Source: Macrolepiota albuminosa (lineage: Eukaryota > Basidiomycota > Agaricomycetes > Agaricales > Agaricaceae). Taken from it: DNA of 64,000 bases. The translations under genes and the position numbers were made by a program. The notes under the pieces were generated by a model that was not told where the DNA came from, made no database searches, and was given only the letters and a program-made list of their open reading frames with translations. Shown here piece after piece: positions 31,058 through 41,232 of this stretch. The stretch lies in assembly GCA_027475525.1 (NCBI GenBank), contig JAMWFC010000043.1, positions 62,001-126,000 on the forward strand, given 5' to 3'. Numbering within the stretch: the first letter of the stretch is position 1; each line of letters begins with the position of its first letter.

Positions 31058-31215
31058 AATAAGCTGCCTACTTTTGAAGCAACTGATGTTTGGCCTGTGT
31101 AAGGATAATCTCTCATCAAAAACCCTGTATCCTTGCTGATTGAGCATGTTTGTGAAGGACCCTGCCAAAGAATCAGTGGAAGGCGATTCATTAGACGACA
31201 CGCAACTATGCACAC
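31058..31215 (+). pseudogene. tail of a truncated paralog of the gene at 37865-38996
   Basis: 31058-31102 reads NKLPTFEATDVWPV and a TAA, against NLPTFEATGIRPA and a TAA at 38996. The following 110 bp of 3' flank also match 38997-39112. Everything 5' of this tail is replaced by element E2, so the LTR cut an earlier gene copy. Confidence 0.8.
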
Positions 31216-32179
31216 AAATGGCTCAACTGATTCCTCTCAGACAACATTCTTAGTAGATCTTTCATCAGCACTGTTTTCTTCAAATTCAATGTCATTGTCA
31301 ACATTGATGCAAGGAGTTTGTGTCATTGTAAACTCAAATCCATTAAGCTTCTTCTGAATTTCCATCATTTTCTTGTATCGTCAACCATGTTTTATCTGAT
31401 TTGCTCATAACATCTGGCCCCTTCTTATAAATGCTTGGCCATCCTAAAATAGTGAGTACAAGTAAATCTGATTAGAAATGTGTTTCTTTCTCTTTTAAAT
31501 ACTGTAGAGAAACTATTCATTGTCTTGTGAATCATCATCATATTGTATTGCCAGTCCAACCAGCTTCCATACAATATTTTCATCACCTCAGAACTCCTCC
31601 TCCTCCTCAATTTCTATGTCATCATTATCAGGCCCTTCATTGCTCTCAACTTCATCCATTTTGGCCACTCATTGTTTGACAATATTTTCCCAAATCAGTT
31701 CATCATCAGATGTTTGTGCAAGACTGGTAATGGGTGCTTGAGATGAGTTAGTCTTCTGAAAGTGATTTTGGAGTCCAGTAATGTTTTGATGTTGCTTAGA
31801 AGGGCGTTCACACACCATTTTGCAGTGGAAATGAGGCTGTGCCTTTTTTGGTTATTTTTTTCAATCATTTTCTAAGTTTGATATCAGACTTTGTTGCTTA
31901 TTTTATCACTATAAATCAACTCGACTCACTGAAAGCTTGCCATTCCGCAATTTTTTGGAATTTATTCTAATTTTTTGGTGAGTGGCCAAAATTATGAAGT
32001 CCCAAAGGTCAAAACTGAAAATGAGAAAATTAGGCTCGTGGAAATCTATTCTAGGTACTTAAAAGCATTCATATATAGCATTTTTGTAGTCACCATAGTG
32101 TTGTGGAGTGCTGCAAAATTCGGTCATGCTGATTTGTTGTCTTTGACTGTCCGCAACTGTAGTTAGAAGACCTGGATTT
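31216..32179. other. AT-rich stretch, no gene recognised
   Basis: Low-GC sequence with short open frames on both strands (for example 31610-31425 minus, with WLDWQYNMMM) that I cannot assign. It may be decayed transposon sequence. Confidence 0.35.
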
Positions 32180-32379
32180 ACTGCTGGCACTGAAAAATAT
32201 TTCCATTGGAAAAAGTGTAAAAGAAACATGTTATACCATTTCCAAAGTGCCAATTTCAGATAGAAAAAGGCAATTTGCTTTGTTAAATACTTTTTCTTTT
32301 AGAAATTGGCACATAGGAAATGGTATAACATGTTTCTTTGACACTTTTTCCAATGGAAACATCTTTCAGTGCCAGCAGT
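32180..32379. repeat. 200-bp inverted-repeat (hairpin) element
   Basis: Left arm from 32180 (ACTGCTGGCACTGAAA) pairs with a right arm ending at 32379 (TTTCAGTGCCAGCAGT). Inside, CCATTGGAAAAAGTGT, GAAACATGTTATACCATTTCC and AATTGGCA words recur in inverted order. Arms of about 80-85 nt surround a loop of about 35 nt. The form is that of a small MITE or fold-back insertion. No clear target duplication was seen. Confidence 0.75.
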
Positions 32380-32592
32380 GATTGTGGTTTGGAAAACAAA
32401 AACTTCGGCAGAAACCAAACCGAACCGGTTCAGCACTGTTGCGTTTTTGCCTAAGATGGAACTCGTGTACAGACGACTTCTGTCCCATGAAGAACAAAGG
32501 GCGCTAAGTACGATCCTGGTTGGGCGCTCTGGTAACTGCCACCCTTATATATTAATGCAGCGCCTCGCTCTCCTACTTTTTCCCAACCCCTC

Positions 32593-33120
32593 ATGGAAGA
32601 TCTAACACCGCAGTTTACTGTCCCCTCATTCTCGGGAGATAGAGACCCATATCGTCACGTCTCATTCTCGAATTTAGACTCATTGTTCGATGGTTCTAAC
32701 CGTGGCCGCTCATTGTCTGAACACATAGACCCCTTGTCGAGTGGTTTAAATCGTGACCGCCCATTCTCGGATGTTCTCGAGCCCACACACTCTTCTCACT
32801 CCTTTTCCTTGGATGTTGAGCCCATACACCCTTCTCACACCCTTTTGGAAATCGGGCTCGCGCACTCTTCTCACTCCTTTTCCTTAAATTCCAACCTGGG
32901 TTCGCGCGGTTCAGCGGGTTCTATCTCGACACTTGTCGCTGAGGGTGACAATGCAGATCCTTTGCCTGTTTCTCTAGATCAGGCGTCTGTTACCTCACTA
33001 AGGCGGCCCGTTGTCAATCACCTGCGCCCTGCTGTCACGCAAATCCGTGGGCCAGGTAGCATGACGCGGTACGAAGGCAACACTGGAGAACAGGTTGAGA
33101 TGCCTTGCAGCATTCTTTGA
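32593..33120 (+). CDS. hypothetical Ser-rich protein
   Basis: 175 codons from an ATG at 32593, preceded by a TATA-like word (TATATATTA at about 32547) about 45 bp upstream. The protein is rich in Ser, Asp and His and has a repeated motif of the type HSSHSFSL / HPSHTLLE, three times at about residues 60-100. No domain recognised. It could be the first exon of a longer gene or part of a mobile element, since the next 200 bp are degenerate. Expression is uncertain. Confidence 0.4.
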   Translation: MEDLTPQFTVPSFSGDRDPYRHVSFSNLDSLFDGSNRGRSLSEHIDPLSSGLNRDRPFSDVLEPTHSSHSFSLDVEPIHPSHTLLEIGLAHSSHSFSLNSNLGSRGSAGSISTLVAEGDNADPLPVSLDQASVTSLRRPVVNHLRPAVTQIRGPGSMTRYEGNTGEQVEMPCSIL

Positions 33121-33354
33121 GAGAAGCTTATTGGGATTGCAGATCTCAGGACCTATCCGATGCTGCGCAGGATACTTCAAGCACCTTCCCTTTGCAGGTT
33201 CCAGGCCAAACTTTAGCTGGTCAGACCATGATGGTTCTACCTCTCTTGTAACTCAATTTGTCATTTTCCAGCGCATGTCCTCTTGGTTGATAAAATAGAA
33301 GTAGCGAAAACCATCCTCCACAATATTTTCCAGACAATCGAGCTCTACAGGCAC

Positions 33355-33539
33355 CTTTTGTCTTGATGAAACGGACTGCGCCAAGTGTTAGCTTCGAAGC
33401 TTCTTGGAAGTTAAGGACGGATTTACCTGTGAGTGCTGACTTGCCGACACCTCCAGCTGAGCATGATACAAGGTCAGTGAGACCAGCTGTGATGGGACTG
33501 GTACATATCTCCAAGGACGACATTGTTGAACTGCTTCAT
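33355..33539 (-). pseudogene. Ras-family small GTPase fragment
   Basis: ATG at 33539. Exon pieces 33539-33509, 33456-33427 and 33375-33355 would join to MKQFNNVVLGAGGVGKSALT followed by VRFIKTK, the N-terminus of a Ras/Rap-type GTPase with the GxxxxGKS P-loop. The first intron begins AT instead of GT (a G-to-A change), and after the third piece the sequence no longer resembles a GTPase: no switch regions or NKxD. So it is a truncated pseudogene. It diverges from the cyclophilin gene with about 130 bp between the start codons. Confidence 0.75.
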
Positions 33540-33669
33540 GGCGATTGATGGAGGGAGAGTGGGGAAACAGGATAGCTGTCTGCCCGTGAGAGCCAACACC
33601 GTCTTTGACGCGGGTGCATGCCTGATCGTGACAGTACAATAATAACTTAGTAGCCGACGTTCATCATCC
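33540..33669. promoter_or_regulatory. divergent promoter interval
   Basis: 130 bp between the start codons of the Ras-like pseudogene (minus) and the cyclophilin gene (plus). The cyclophilin promoter must lie here or overlap the pseudogene. No TATA box is evident. Confidence 0.35.
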
Positions 33670-34917
33670 ATGGTCCATCCAAGGACTTTTTTTGACTTCA
33701 CTGTCGGCAGTCAACCACTTGGAAGGTCGGTTTCTTCTTTTTTCATATATTCTATTCTCAAGCCAGTAAAGAGTGATATTTGAACTCTTTGATGACACCG
33801 CACCCAAAACTGCAGAAAAGTAGGTTGGCCAGTCGTATATCTGCTCAGGCCATGAATCCTTGTAGTTTTCGTGCGCTGTGTACAGGTGAACGAGGAATTT
33901 CGCCGTCAAGCCAACACCCTCTGTACTATAAGAACAGTACCGTTCACCGGTCGATACGGGATTTCATGATCCAAGGGGGAGGTACGACTACTACTCATTC
34001 ACACGTGTTCAGCAATAATTAACAACACACAGATTTTACCAAGTTCAACGGCACCGGTGGCGAGTCCATCTATGGCGGTTCCTTTGCAGACGAAGACCTC
34101 GAGCGACCATTGGACGCAGAGGCTCTTTTATGTATGGCAAACAAGGGCCCAAATATCAAGAACTCGCAGTTCTTTATCACACTGCGTCAGTGTCCGCATT
34201 TAAACGGTACATTTCTCTCTTCTTTGTCTCATTGCTGCATCATTGACCTCCGTTTGAACAGGCAAGCATGTCGTGTTCGGTCGCGTTCTTCGCGGATTCG
34301 ACATTGTGCAGAAAATTTCAACGATGCCTGTTGATGAGAAGAGCCGTCCACTAACACCTGTGGTCATCTCAAATTGCGGAGAGCTCGAGTTGCGCAAGCC
34401 TTCAGGTGCGTCAATTGGCAATCTTGTCTCTTGATTTTCGGAGTCATCTACGTTCATCCCACGGTTAGTCAACCCAGCAGAAGAACACTCCAAGTTGGAA
34501 AAACGATCTCATAGACGGTCGAGGTCCCGTTCCGAATCTCGTAGTCCCAGTCCGGAGAGACGACGCCACCGCAAGAAGAAAAAGTCGAGAAGCAAGGATT
34601 CACGCTCGCCTGAGCAGCAATCTCCTTCAAAGCCTGATACGCCGAGGGAAGAGACAGAGGAGGAGTATGATGCGAGGTTGGAACGTGAAGAGAAAGAGAG
34701 GTTGGAAGAATCGAGGAAGAAGGAGCTGCAGAAGATCAAGGAGAAGTACGAGAAGGAGTTGGCGAGTAATAGCGGGGGTGTGAGGTTCAAGGGTGCGTCC
34801 TTATTCTTCGCTTAGTGTTTGGCAGCATGCTGATGGTTTTTTCAACTGACTCAAGGGAGAGGAAGGATGAAGTTTTTGGATCCGGAGTTCGTGCGACGAT
34901 ACCAGGATTCGCGATGA
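33670..34917 (+). CDS. SR-type cyclophilin (peptidyl-prolyl isomerase)
   Basis: Seven exons (33670-33725, 33772-33819, 33866-33981, 34033-34206, 34262-34405, 34469-34792, 34856-34917) with GT-AG introns of 46-63 nt give 307 residues. Residues 1-180 are a cyclophilin domain: [14 protein letters not shown] start, [12 protein letters not shown] with catalytic Arg and Phe, NSQFF with Gln/Phe, and GKHVVFG with the His. The position of Trp121 of CypA is His (CPHLNGKH), as in human SR-cyclophilins. Residues 185-290 form an Arg/Ser, Lys-rich tail and a charged helix, ending [13 protein letters not shown]. By family it assists folding of spliceosomal or transcription factors in the nucleus. It looks intact. 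Confidence 0.92.
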
Positions 34918-34939
34918 TATCAAGAGAGTAATGCCTACG

Positions 34940-35093
34940 GTCAACTCAATAATCTTTCTGCGTAGTAAAGGAGATAATCTGATTGTGTGTGGATATGTTC
35001 GTAAGAAAAGATTTATGTCAACTCAATAATCTTTCTGCGTAGTAAAGGAGATAATCTGATTGTGTGTGGATATGTTCGTAAGAAAAGATTTAT
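34940..35093. repeat. 77-bp exact tandem duplication (probable assembly joint)
   Basis: 34940-35016 equals 35017-35093. Confidence 0.95.
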
Positions 35094-35138
35094 CATTAAT
35101 TACATGTACATAAAGACTATGAAGTTAGAGAAATCCGG

Positions 35139-35330
35139 GACGCCGTGAGTCCACAATAATAAGACTGGCAAGAGGACTTTGCCCTTTGGTGGTGGCGGGA
35201 CTGGGATCATCAACCTCTACACTGTATCCTCTGATGAGACGCCGTCAGTCCATCATGATAAGAGTGGCAAGAGGACTTTGGCGGTGAGGGGACTAGGAGC
35301 ATCAATCTCTATTACTTAGATGATGGATAA
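35139..35330. repeat. diverged tandem repeat, period about 99 bp
   Basis: GACGCCGTGAGTCCACAATA at 35139 and GACGCCGTCAGTCCATCATG at 35238, each followed by GGCAAGAGGACTTTG and an ATCAA-CTCT stretch. About three quarters identical, so an old, real duplication unlike the 77-bp ones. Confidence 0.65.
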
Positions 35331-35574
35331 AATTGCGGCACACCAAAGGAGTGGTCGCTATATGCTCTAATGAAAAAGTGACGTCTCTCGTTGTTACAGC
35401 GTTTGAATGGAGAGGACGAACATTGTCAGAAAACTTGAGTAAGAACATTGATTCTTGTATGCCAGTCGGCGACAGCTTAACCCATAGTATTAAAAGATAG
35501 TAGAAGCCATGATTTGCCGAACTCAAATCATGCACGCATGCAACGCCGCAAGTTAGGTCACTTCATATTTCTAA

Positions 35575-36696
35575 CTACTCTCCCGTCGTCAACAAGGCAA
35601 TATTCGTATTTGATCTTGCCCGATAGGCCTCAAAAGACGTATCGCCCACTTCTGGGGCCTTCCCGGTATGATATGAAGACCAATTAGAGCAGACAAATTT
35701 CCACACATTCACCGCATATTCCCACTGTTCCTCAACTGTGGTACCCCTACTAAAAGTCGCCCTTCGTTTGTGTTGAAAGATGCCATCAAGAGATTCCACC
35801 CTGTCATAACATACGTCATATCCATACCAATGGAAGTCAACTTTCAAGTGTCAGCTAGTTGTGCACGGAAAACTTCAAACGAGACTTACTAGGTGCCACG
35901 CGGTACCGCAATTCTGCGAGGAAATCGTATAATTCACCGCACCTCAAGGTATCTTCATCCACATCAAAGAGCCGGGCGGGGTACTCGAATTCCTTCTCTG
36001 GGCAATTATGGTAGCATGCTTGAGAAAAATCCACGAAGAACGGTTTATCATCAAGGCATCTGATATTATAATCAAGACTGAAATCATTGTGTCTAATGCC
36101 GCTCTTGTGCATTTCGAGTAAAAGCTTGACAGCCTGAACACTTGAATTAAAAGTTACGTCAAGATTTTAACGACGGGAGCGAAAAAAATTACTTACCCGA
36201 AGTCCGAAAGGCCACTACCCGTCGACCATTGCAGGTTTTCGCTTGAACCACAGTATTGATATACCATACAAGCACAATCAACAAATACGTCACATGTTTT
36301 CCAATAGAGCTTGGTTTCATACAATCCATAGTTTCTTGGGACTCCTTTTCCATAGAGGGATTCGTTTCTGCATAAGTGGTCTTGATAGAACTTTGCTTCT
36401 TGTTTGTAATTCTGGAATGTTTTAGAATAAGACTCTTCATCGCTACCCCAGAGTATCTTGACGACAACGTTACGAGGGGAAGGCTCATTGGGCAGCGTAA
36501 TCCTTCCCATGAAATGATATTCATCGTACTCGTATTGGAAGTATCCGTCGATGCCTTCGGTCACATCAACGATGGCAACAACGCCTGGTTGCATGAGCTT
36601 GACGGAGCTGCTTTGAGGGAAAGTAACCTCATTGGAGGCTACTCCCTCTGGAAATGGTGATGAGGTGTCGGAAGAAAATTTGAGTGTGAGAGACAT
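35575..36696 (-). CDS. kinase-like protein K1
   Basis: Three exons (36696-36197, 36140-35890, 35840-35575), introns of 56 and 49 nt, 338 residues. The N-terminal half has VVVKILWG with the ATP-binding Lys and EAKFYQDHL with a helix-C Glu. The second exon has IRHNDFSLDYNIRCL, equal to a catalytic loop with HND for HRD and the Asn kept, and FFVDFSQACY, with DFS for DFG. This is the protein kinase-like (aminoglycoside phosphotransferase-like) fold. It is paralogous to K2 and K3, with the same intron positions. Substrate unknown; Lys, both Asp and Asn are present, so catalysis is possible. Not a typical FunK1 kinase by its motifs. Confidence 0.85.
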
Positions 36697-37864
36697 CGAT
36701 TGAGGTGACTTGAAAGTATTCGTTCTGTCGTTGACGTTGAACGCTGAAGCTTGAAGCGTTGAACGTCGAAAGTTGAAGGTTTATATATATTCAATGTGCT
36801 AGAGTTACGTAACCAAAAAAGGACAAAAGACGTGAGTAAAAAGACAATGGGTCGGGAACTTTTACAATGCCCATTATTATTCTCGAGACTTTGAGATGAA
36901 TTAATAAGTAGCCTCGTTCGAAGCTAATGCCTCTGTTGACGGTGATATGGTGTTGAAAGAGAATTTAAGTGAGAAGGCCTGAAAGTTATGGTCCTAATGT
37001 TACGTAACCAAAAAGGACAAAAGCGTACGCAATTGGTGCGACATGATGTGACAAGACACGCAACTTATGTAGAGTAATAAGAATGATTAGTATTAAAACA
37101 TGGACGTGTAAAGATGACTATATTGAAAGGGAGAACTTGGGTGTAGAGAGACAGCTTCAACACATAATGTGGCGAATTTGACACTTTCATCGAAGCTTGA
37201 GAATAATAATCAATGGGCGTTGTAAAAGTTCCCGACCCATTGTCTTTTTTACTTGCGTCTTTTGTCCTTTTATGGAGGTCACCCACTGTGATTCGCTTGT
37301 ATTTCATCTTGTATTTGGCCGTTGTCATGTAGACTCGTTGTGTTCTAAGCATTTGTTTTCATCACCAATTTTCTTTTGTTGTTGACGGTTGCTAAACATA
37401 ACAAGAATATGCACTTGATGGACTATAAGGTTCTTGACCGCTATTGTTGTCAATTACACCATTCAGTTCCTCTGGCTCAGGATGACCAAAATTCCCTCTT
37501 TTCTACGAGGATGAACTCAATCGATAGAGTGAGTCAGGTCACACTCTATTCGCCAAAGTAAGCCATTCTTCTCAATTTTGTTGTTGCTCCGTTAGTAAGC
37601 TTGCTTTCAACGAGCATTACTGGTTGCCCAGGAAAGTTTTCCGTGTGGAATTATTGTTTTCTGGGCACCCTTGCCTTGTATTCTATTGTGTCGTGCATGA
37701 CCAACGAATAATTGATGTGCAATTGTAGTAGTTCTTGGGCGACATATAAACTCTGAAATGTTTGTCGGAAGGCATCAACTGCCGTGCTTACAGCGCCCCT
37801 GCTCCTTATCATCAAGTTTTACTCGCTCTTAACATTCAGGTTTACTTCATTGACCTCGACATCC
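36697..37864. other. intergenic region, divergent promoters and fold-back repeat
   Basis: About 1.2 kb between divergent K1 and the gene at 37865. A TATA-like TTTATATATATTC is at about 36779 near K1, and CATATAAAC at about 37742 before the other gene. A fold-back repeat occupies 36817-37272. No further gene is supported. Confidence 0.45.
36817..37272. repeat. fold-back repeat with about 70-bp arms
   Basis: 36817-36886 (AAAAGGACAAAAGACGTGAG, then GACAATGGGTCGGGAACTTT) recurs in reverse complement at about 37199-37272. The word TTACGTAACCAAAAA-GGACAAAAG also recurs directly at about 36995. Likely a small non-autonomous DNA element or a remnant. Confidence 0.65.
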
Positions 37865-38996
37865 ATGCCGCGGCTCGTAAAACTCGGATCCAAAGAGACT
37901 GGAATGGTGTCGCTTCTTGATCTCCTCGAGGCCCCTCGATATTTCAGTGATAAACCAGCCCCGATTTGTAGCGCTAAAAGCACTTCAACTAATAGAGGAA
38001 AACTCAGTGTTCGACCTGTTCTTCAAAGCATTGTGCCAGTACCAGACCTGGTGGAACGACTGCACAAAGTGATGGAACCAGAGTTGGAAGGTATCCTTGT
38101 GCCAGCAAACAGTCAGTTTGTAGCCATCGTCCACCCTGTATCGACTACACTACCATTCAAACGACTCCACCATCTGGAGAAAGACAACGAATCACAATTC
38201 GAGCAAGAAAACCTCGCACCAGTTTTTAAAATCATGGCATATCACATGGCTTTTCAACAGATAAAAGAAGAGACTGGTACGAATCCTGAATATGCTGCCG
38301 TTTTCGAACGTTGGACTTCGCCGGATTTCCAAAAATCTAGCTTTCAGTTTTTCGCATCATCCAGTAAGTCACCGACAAATATTACGGACTTCGGGATATA
38401 TTCCTCCCTCTCGGCCAATCCTAAGACGAGTTGTTCTGGAAAATTTGCCATAAAGGCAGTGGTCGAGGTTAAAACCACCCAAGTACTCGTGGACGCGGTT
38501 TTCAAAGATGTCACCGGATGGTACCAAGATGGCGAACAGAGATATGTACCTGGACTGGCAATCCAGTATGTGTGGCCAGAGAACGTTTCTAAAAACTCCA
38601 CCAACAATGCTGGTGGCGCTGGTCGACGCATTGAACAGATCAGGGACAAGATCCTTTGTCAGGTGTGTCAATGAGTTATATTTATTCACGCTCAACACCT
38701 GAAGGACATCAATGCAATGACAGATTTGGGGCCAGCTGATCCAGGAGAATGCCGAGTACGCCGTGCTAACAACTGCCACTTTTAGTTATTACTTCTTCAG
38801 ACCACTTGATGGGCATGGGGATTTGTACATATCACCCCCCTACAAGACGGCTAACAATCTGGCGCTTTATGCGTGGCTATCAACAGCATTCGAAGTCAAT
38901 GGCATGAAAAAAGACATGATAGAGACTCCGCCTGTGAACAAAGATTGGTGGGACAATCTGCCTACTTTTGAAGCAACTGGTATTCGGCCTGCGTAA
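37865..38996 (+). CDS. PD-(D/E)XK nuclease-like protein, unassigned
   Basis: Two exons (37865-38662 and 38724-38996; intron 61 nt), 356 residues. After a helical N-terminal half, ITDFGIYS and, about 25 residues later, AVVEVKTT give the D...ExK spacing of PD-(D/E)XK folds. The helix that follows reads RIEQIRDKILCQIWGQLIQE. The C-terminus is YYFFRPLDGHGDLYISPPY. The motif call is inference. A truncated paralog tail is at 31058. Start: ATG 37865 (MPRLVKLGSKE) is the first ATG of the long frame. Role unknown; such proteins are often lineage-specific in mushrooms. Confidence 0.7.
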
Positions 38997-39703
38997 GGAT
39001 AATCTCCCATCAAAAACCCTGTATCCTTGCTGATTGAGCGTGTTTGTGAAGGACCCTGCCAAAGAATCAGTGGGATGCGACTCATTAGACGACACGCAAC
39101 CTTGCACATGAGGGAACGGCACAAGTGAATTTGGAAATGAGGAAATCAAGCTTTCGACCTTATTTGTATTTATTGTCCATGATGAGCTCCTCCTGTATAC
39201 AAAGAAAGAAACGAAGTACTATAAATCAGCTTTTCTGCACGATGAGCATGGAATAGAAATAACTTGAGGAGCGCTCCAGTTCTGCGACTGGTTAGACTTG
39301 TAAGGACAAAACACCATTCCTTGACGACAAGACATCTTGTTTAGGAGAGATGTTTATTGACAACACCTGCTTGGTACGAGTTGAGATGGGCCTTGCTTTC
39401 AAGTCCATTTGCCGTTGGACAAAGCATTTGCCACTTTTTTGCCGCGATCCATGGATGTGGTGGCGTATTTTTACCTTCAACAATAGTAAAGCCAACCATT
39501 CAAGTAATTAATTTCCTTGCCTCGACACTCTTAGCATTCTTTCATTGGTCATTAACGTGTGGTGATTACCACACAATCTGCCATGTTCAAATATAGTACA
39601 CTGAACGATAATAAAATTAAGTATCCAAGTCGTCCACGCGCAAACTTCGAATCCAAAACATCTAAAACAGACAACACGGAAAAAAAGTACCAACCCGCTA
39701 CTG
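38997..39703. other. intergenic region, no gene recognised
   Basis: 3' flank of the preceding gene (homologous to 31103-31215 over its first 115 bp) and 3' flank of the convergent four-TM gene. Short antisense frames only. Confidence 0.4.
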
Positions 39704-41232
39704 CTACCTCATCTGCGCATAACTGTCATAGTTCGGGGTACTATGCGCAGCCGAACTCGAGCCCCCAATCGACGCACGCACAGCCGCATACGGATCCGCA
39801 TACTGCATCGTCCTACTCATCCTCGGGACTTCCTGTACATGTGCTCCTCCTCCCTGCGTCTGCGCGAACCCACTGGGCGCCGGATCCGAAAAGGCTCCGT
39901 ACGCATCCATACTCGGTCTCCCCGCATACCTATTCTCATCCGCGAATGGCGAACCCGGATGCGTATTCGCATTATCGTCCGGGCCAGGGTCGTATCTCGA
40001 CGGTACATATGCTGAAGACGCAGCGGGCTGTGTGGGCCGCGCTACGTGCGTGTAATCCTCCTCGTCGTAATCTTCGTGCGCGAGGTTGTCTTCTACATCA
40101 TCAGGACGCGAAGGCACGCGGAAGGGTGGATCACGGGGTCCGCTGTGTGTGGTGAGCTTTCCTGAGCGCCAGTCGAGCACAAGGAGGACAAGCGATGCGG
40201 CCCAGAAGCCTGTTTACACGATATTAAGTATAATGGGCACACGAGGGGATGCAAGAAAGCTCACCAAACGCGAGCCAGAAGAAAATAGCTCCGGCCTTCT
40301 TGGAGCTGCAAAACCCATCCAGACCTTTCTTGAAATCGTCACCGAGGCTTTGGTGTGGATCATTATCTGGGTTCTTGCACCCCGGTTCTGTCCACGCGGA
40401 TATCGTAACGATAAATCTAAGGAATATTCGAGTTTAGAAGAGCGGTTCCAAAACGGGAACAAGGCGAGAGACGTACGAGATAAGGAGGCTGGCAGCAACG
40501 CCTATGCCAGTGAGAATGAATCCAACGCGTACCTCCTTTAACGCACGCGCCAGACGAACTAATCTCTCGTGTTTCTCGTTTACAACGGGAACAGCTAGCA
40601 TAAACGCAGATAAAAATATGCCTAATATTGATATGAAGAGTGCAAAGCCCGTGAGACCAGCTATATAGGCGTATCTGAGGATGATTTGCGCGAGAACTAA
40701 AGACACAACGTACATGGCCCGACGTTCCATTTTGCCTGGAACGAAGCTACACTCGCAAAACACGCCATTGCAAGAAAATCGAAGAAAATTTGGGAGGAAT
40801 GGAACACAATGGCCGGCTTCGAGACGATCATCTAGGAAAGTCACTTCAGTACTGGAGTTTGGTGGGTGTCAAAGTATGAACCCATATCCAAGGAACCCAA
40901 AGAAGTGGAAGGATGAGCAGGAGGACGAGTTCACCGCCAGTCGAGCCCATCGTCGTGCCATCCAAAGAACAACATGATTACGTAAATCAGTAGAATGGAA
41001 AAGAATCCACAGTTGTCACTGTCCACGGCAGAGTGACCCCGAACGAGGCACAGAACGCGAAGAGAAATACCAGGAAAGGGTATATGGAAGAGCCGGAAAA
41101 AATGGACAGGGAACTCACGTTGTCATTGAACGCCATGCTATGCCCGTTGCCTATGCCTGCTGCTGATGTTTTAGTCTTGCCTGAGGGCGAAATACGCGCT
41201 ACAAGGTCTGAGATTCCGTCGAGAACACCCAT
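39704..41232 (-). CDS. four-TM MARVEL-like membrane protein with one in-frame TGA
   Basis: Exons 41232-41119, 41018-40935, 40831-40714, 40660-40477, 40416-40265 and 40209-39704 join in frame to 385 codons. Membrane helices: IFFDFLAMACFASVASF, TGFALFISILGIFLSAFM, FILTGIGVAASLLISFIV, and GAIFFWLAFGFWAASLVLL. The cytosolic tail of about 160 residues is rich in Ser, Pro, Ala and Tyr. This pattern fits MARVEL-type proteins of membrane domains, common in basidiomycetes. The first codon of exon 2 (41018-41016) reads TGA, so as written the frame is stopped. A sequencing error, a CGA-to-TGA mutation, or a start at the ATG in exon 3 (40831) are possible. Confidence 0.75.

Larger units (their letters stand above)
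34918..35574. other. intergenic region with two kinds of repeat
   Basis: Between the convergent cyclophilin gene and kinase-like gene K1. Contains a 77-bp exact duplication (34940-35093) and a diverged tandem repeat (35139-35330). No gene seen. Confidence 0.5.

Noticed and set aside
34940..35093. Duplicated 3' regulatory unit of the cyclophilin gene
   Set aside because: Exact 77-bp unit, same as the other probable assembly joints.
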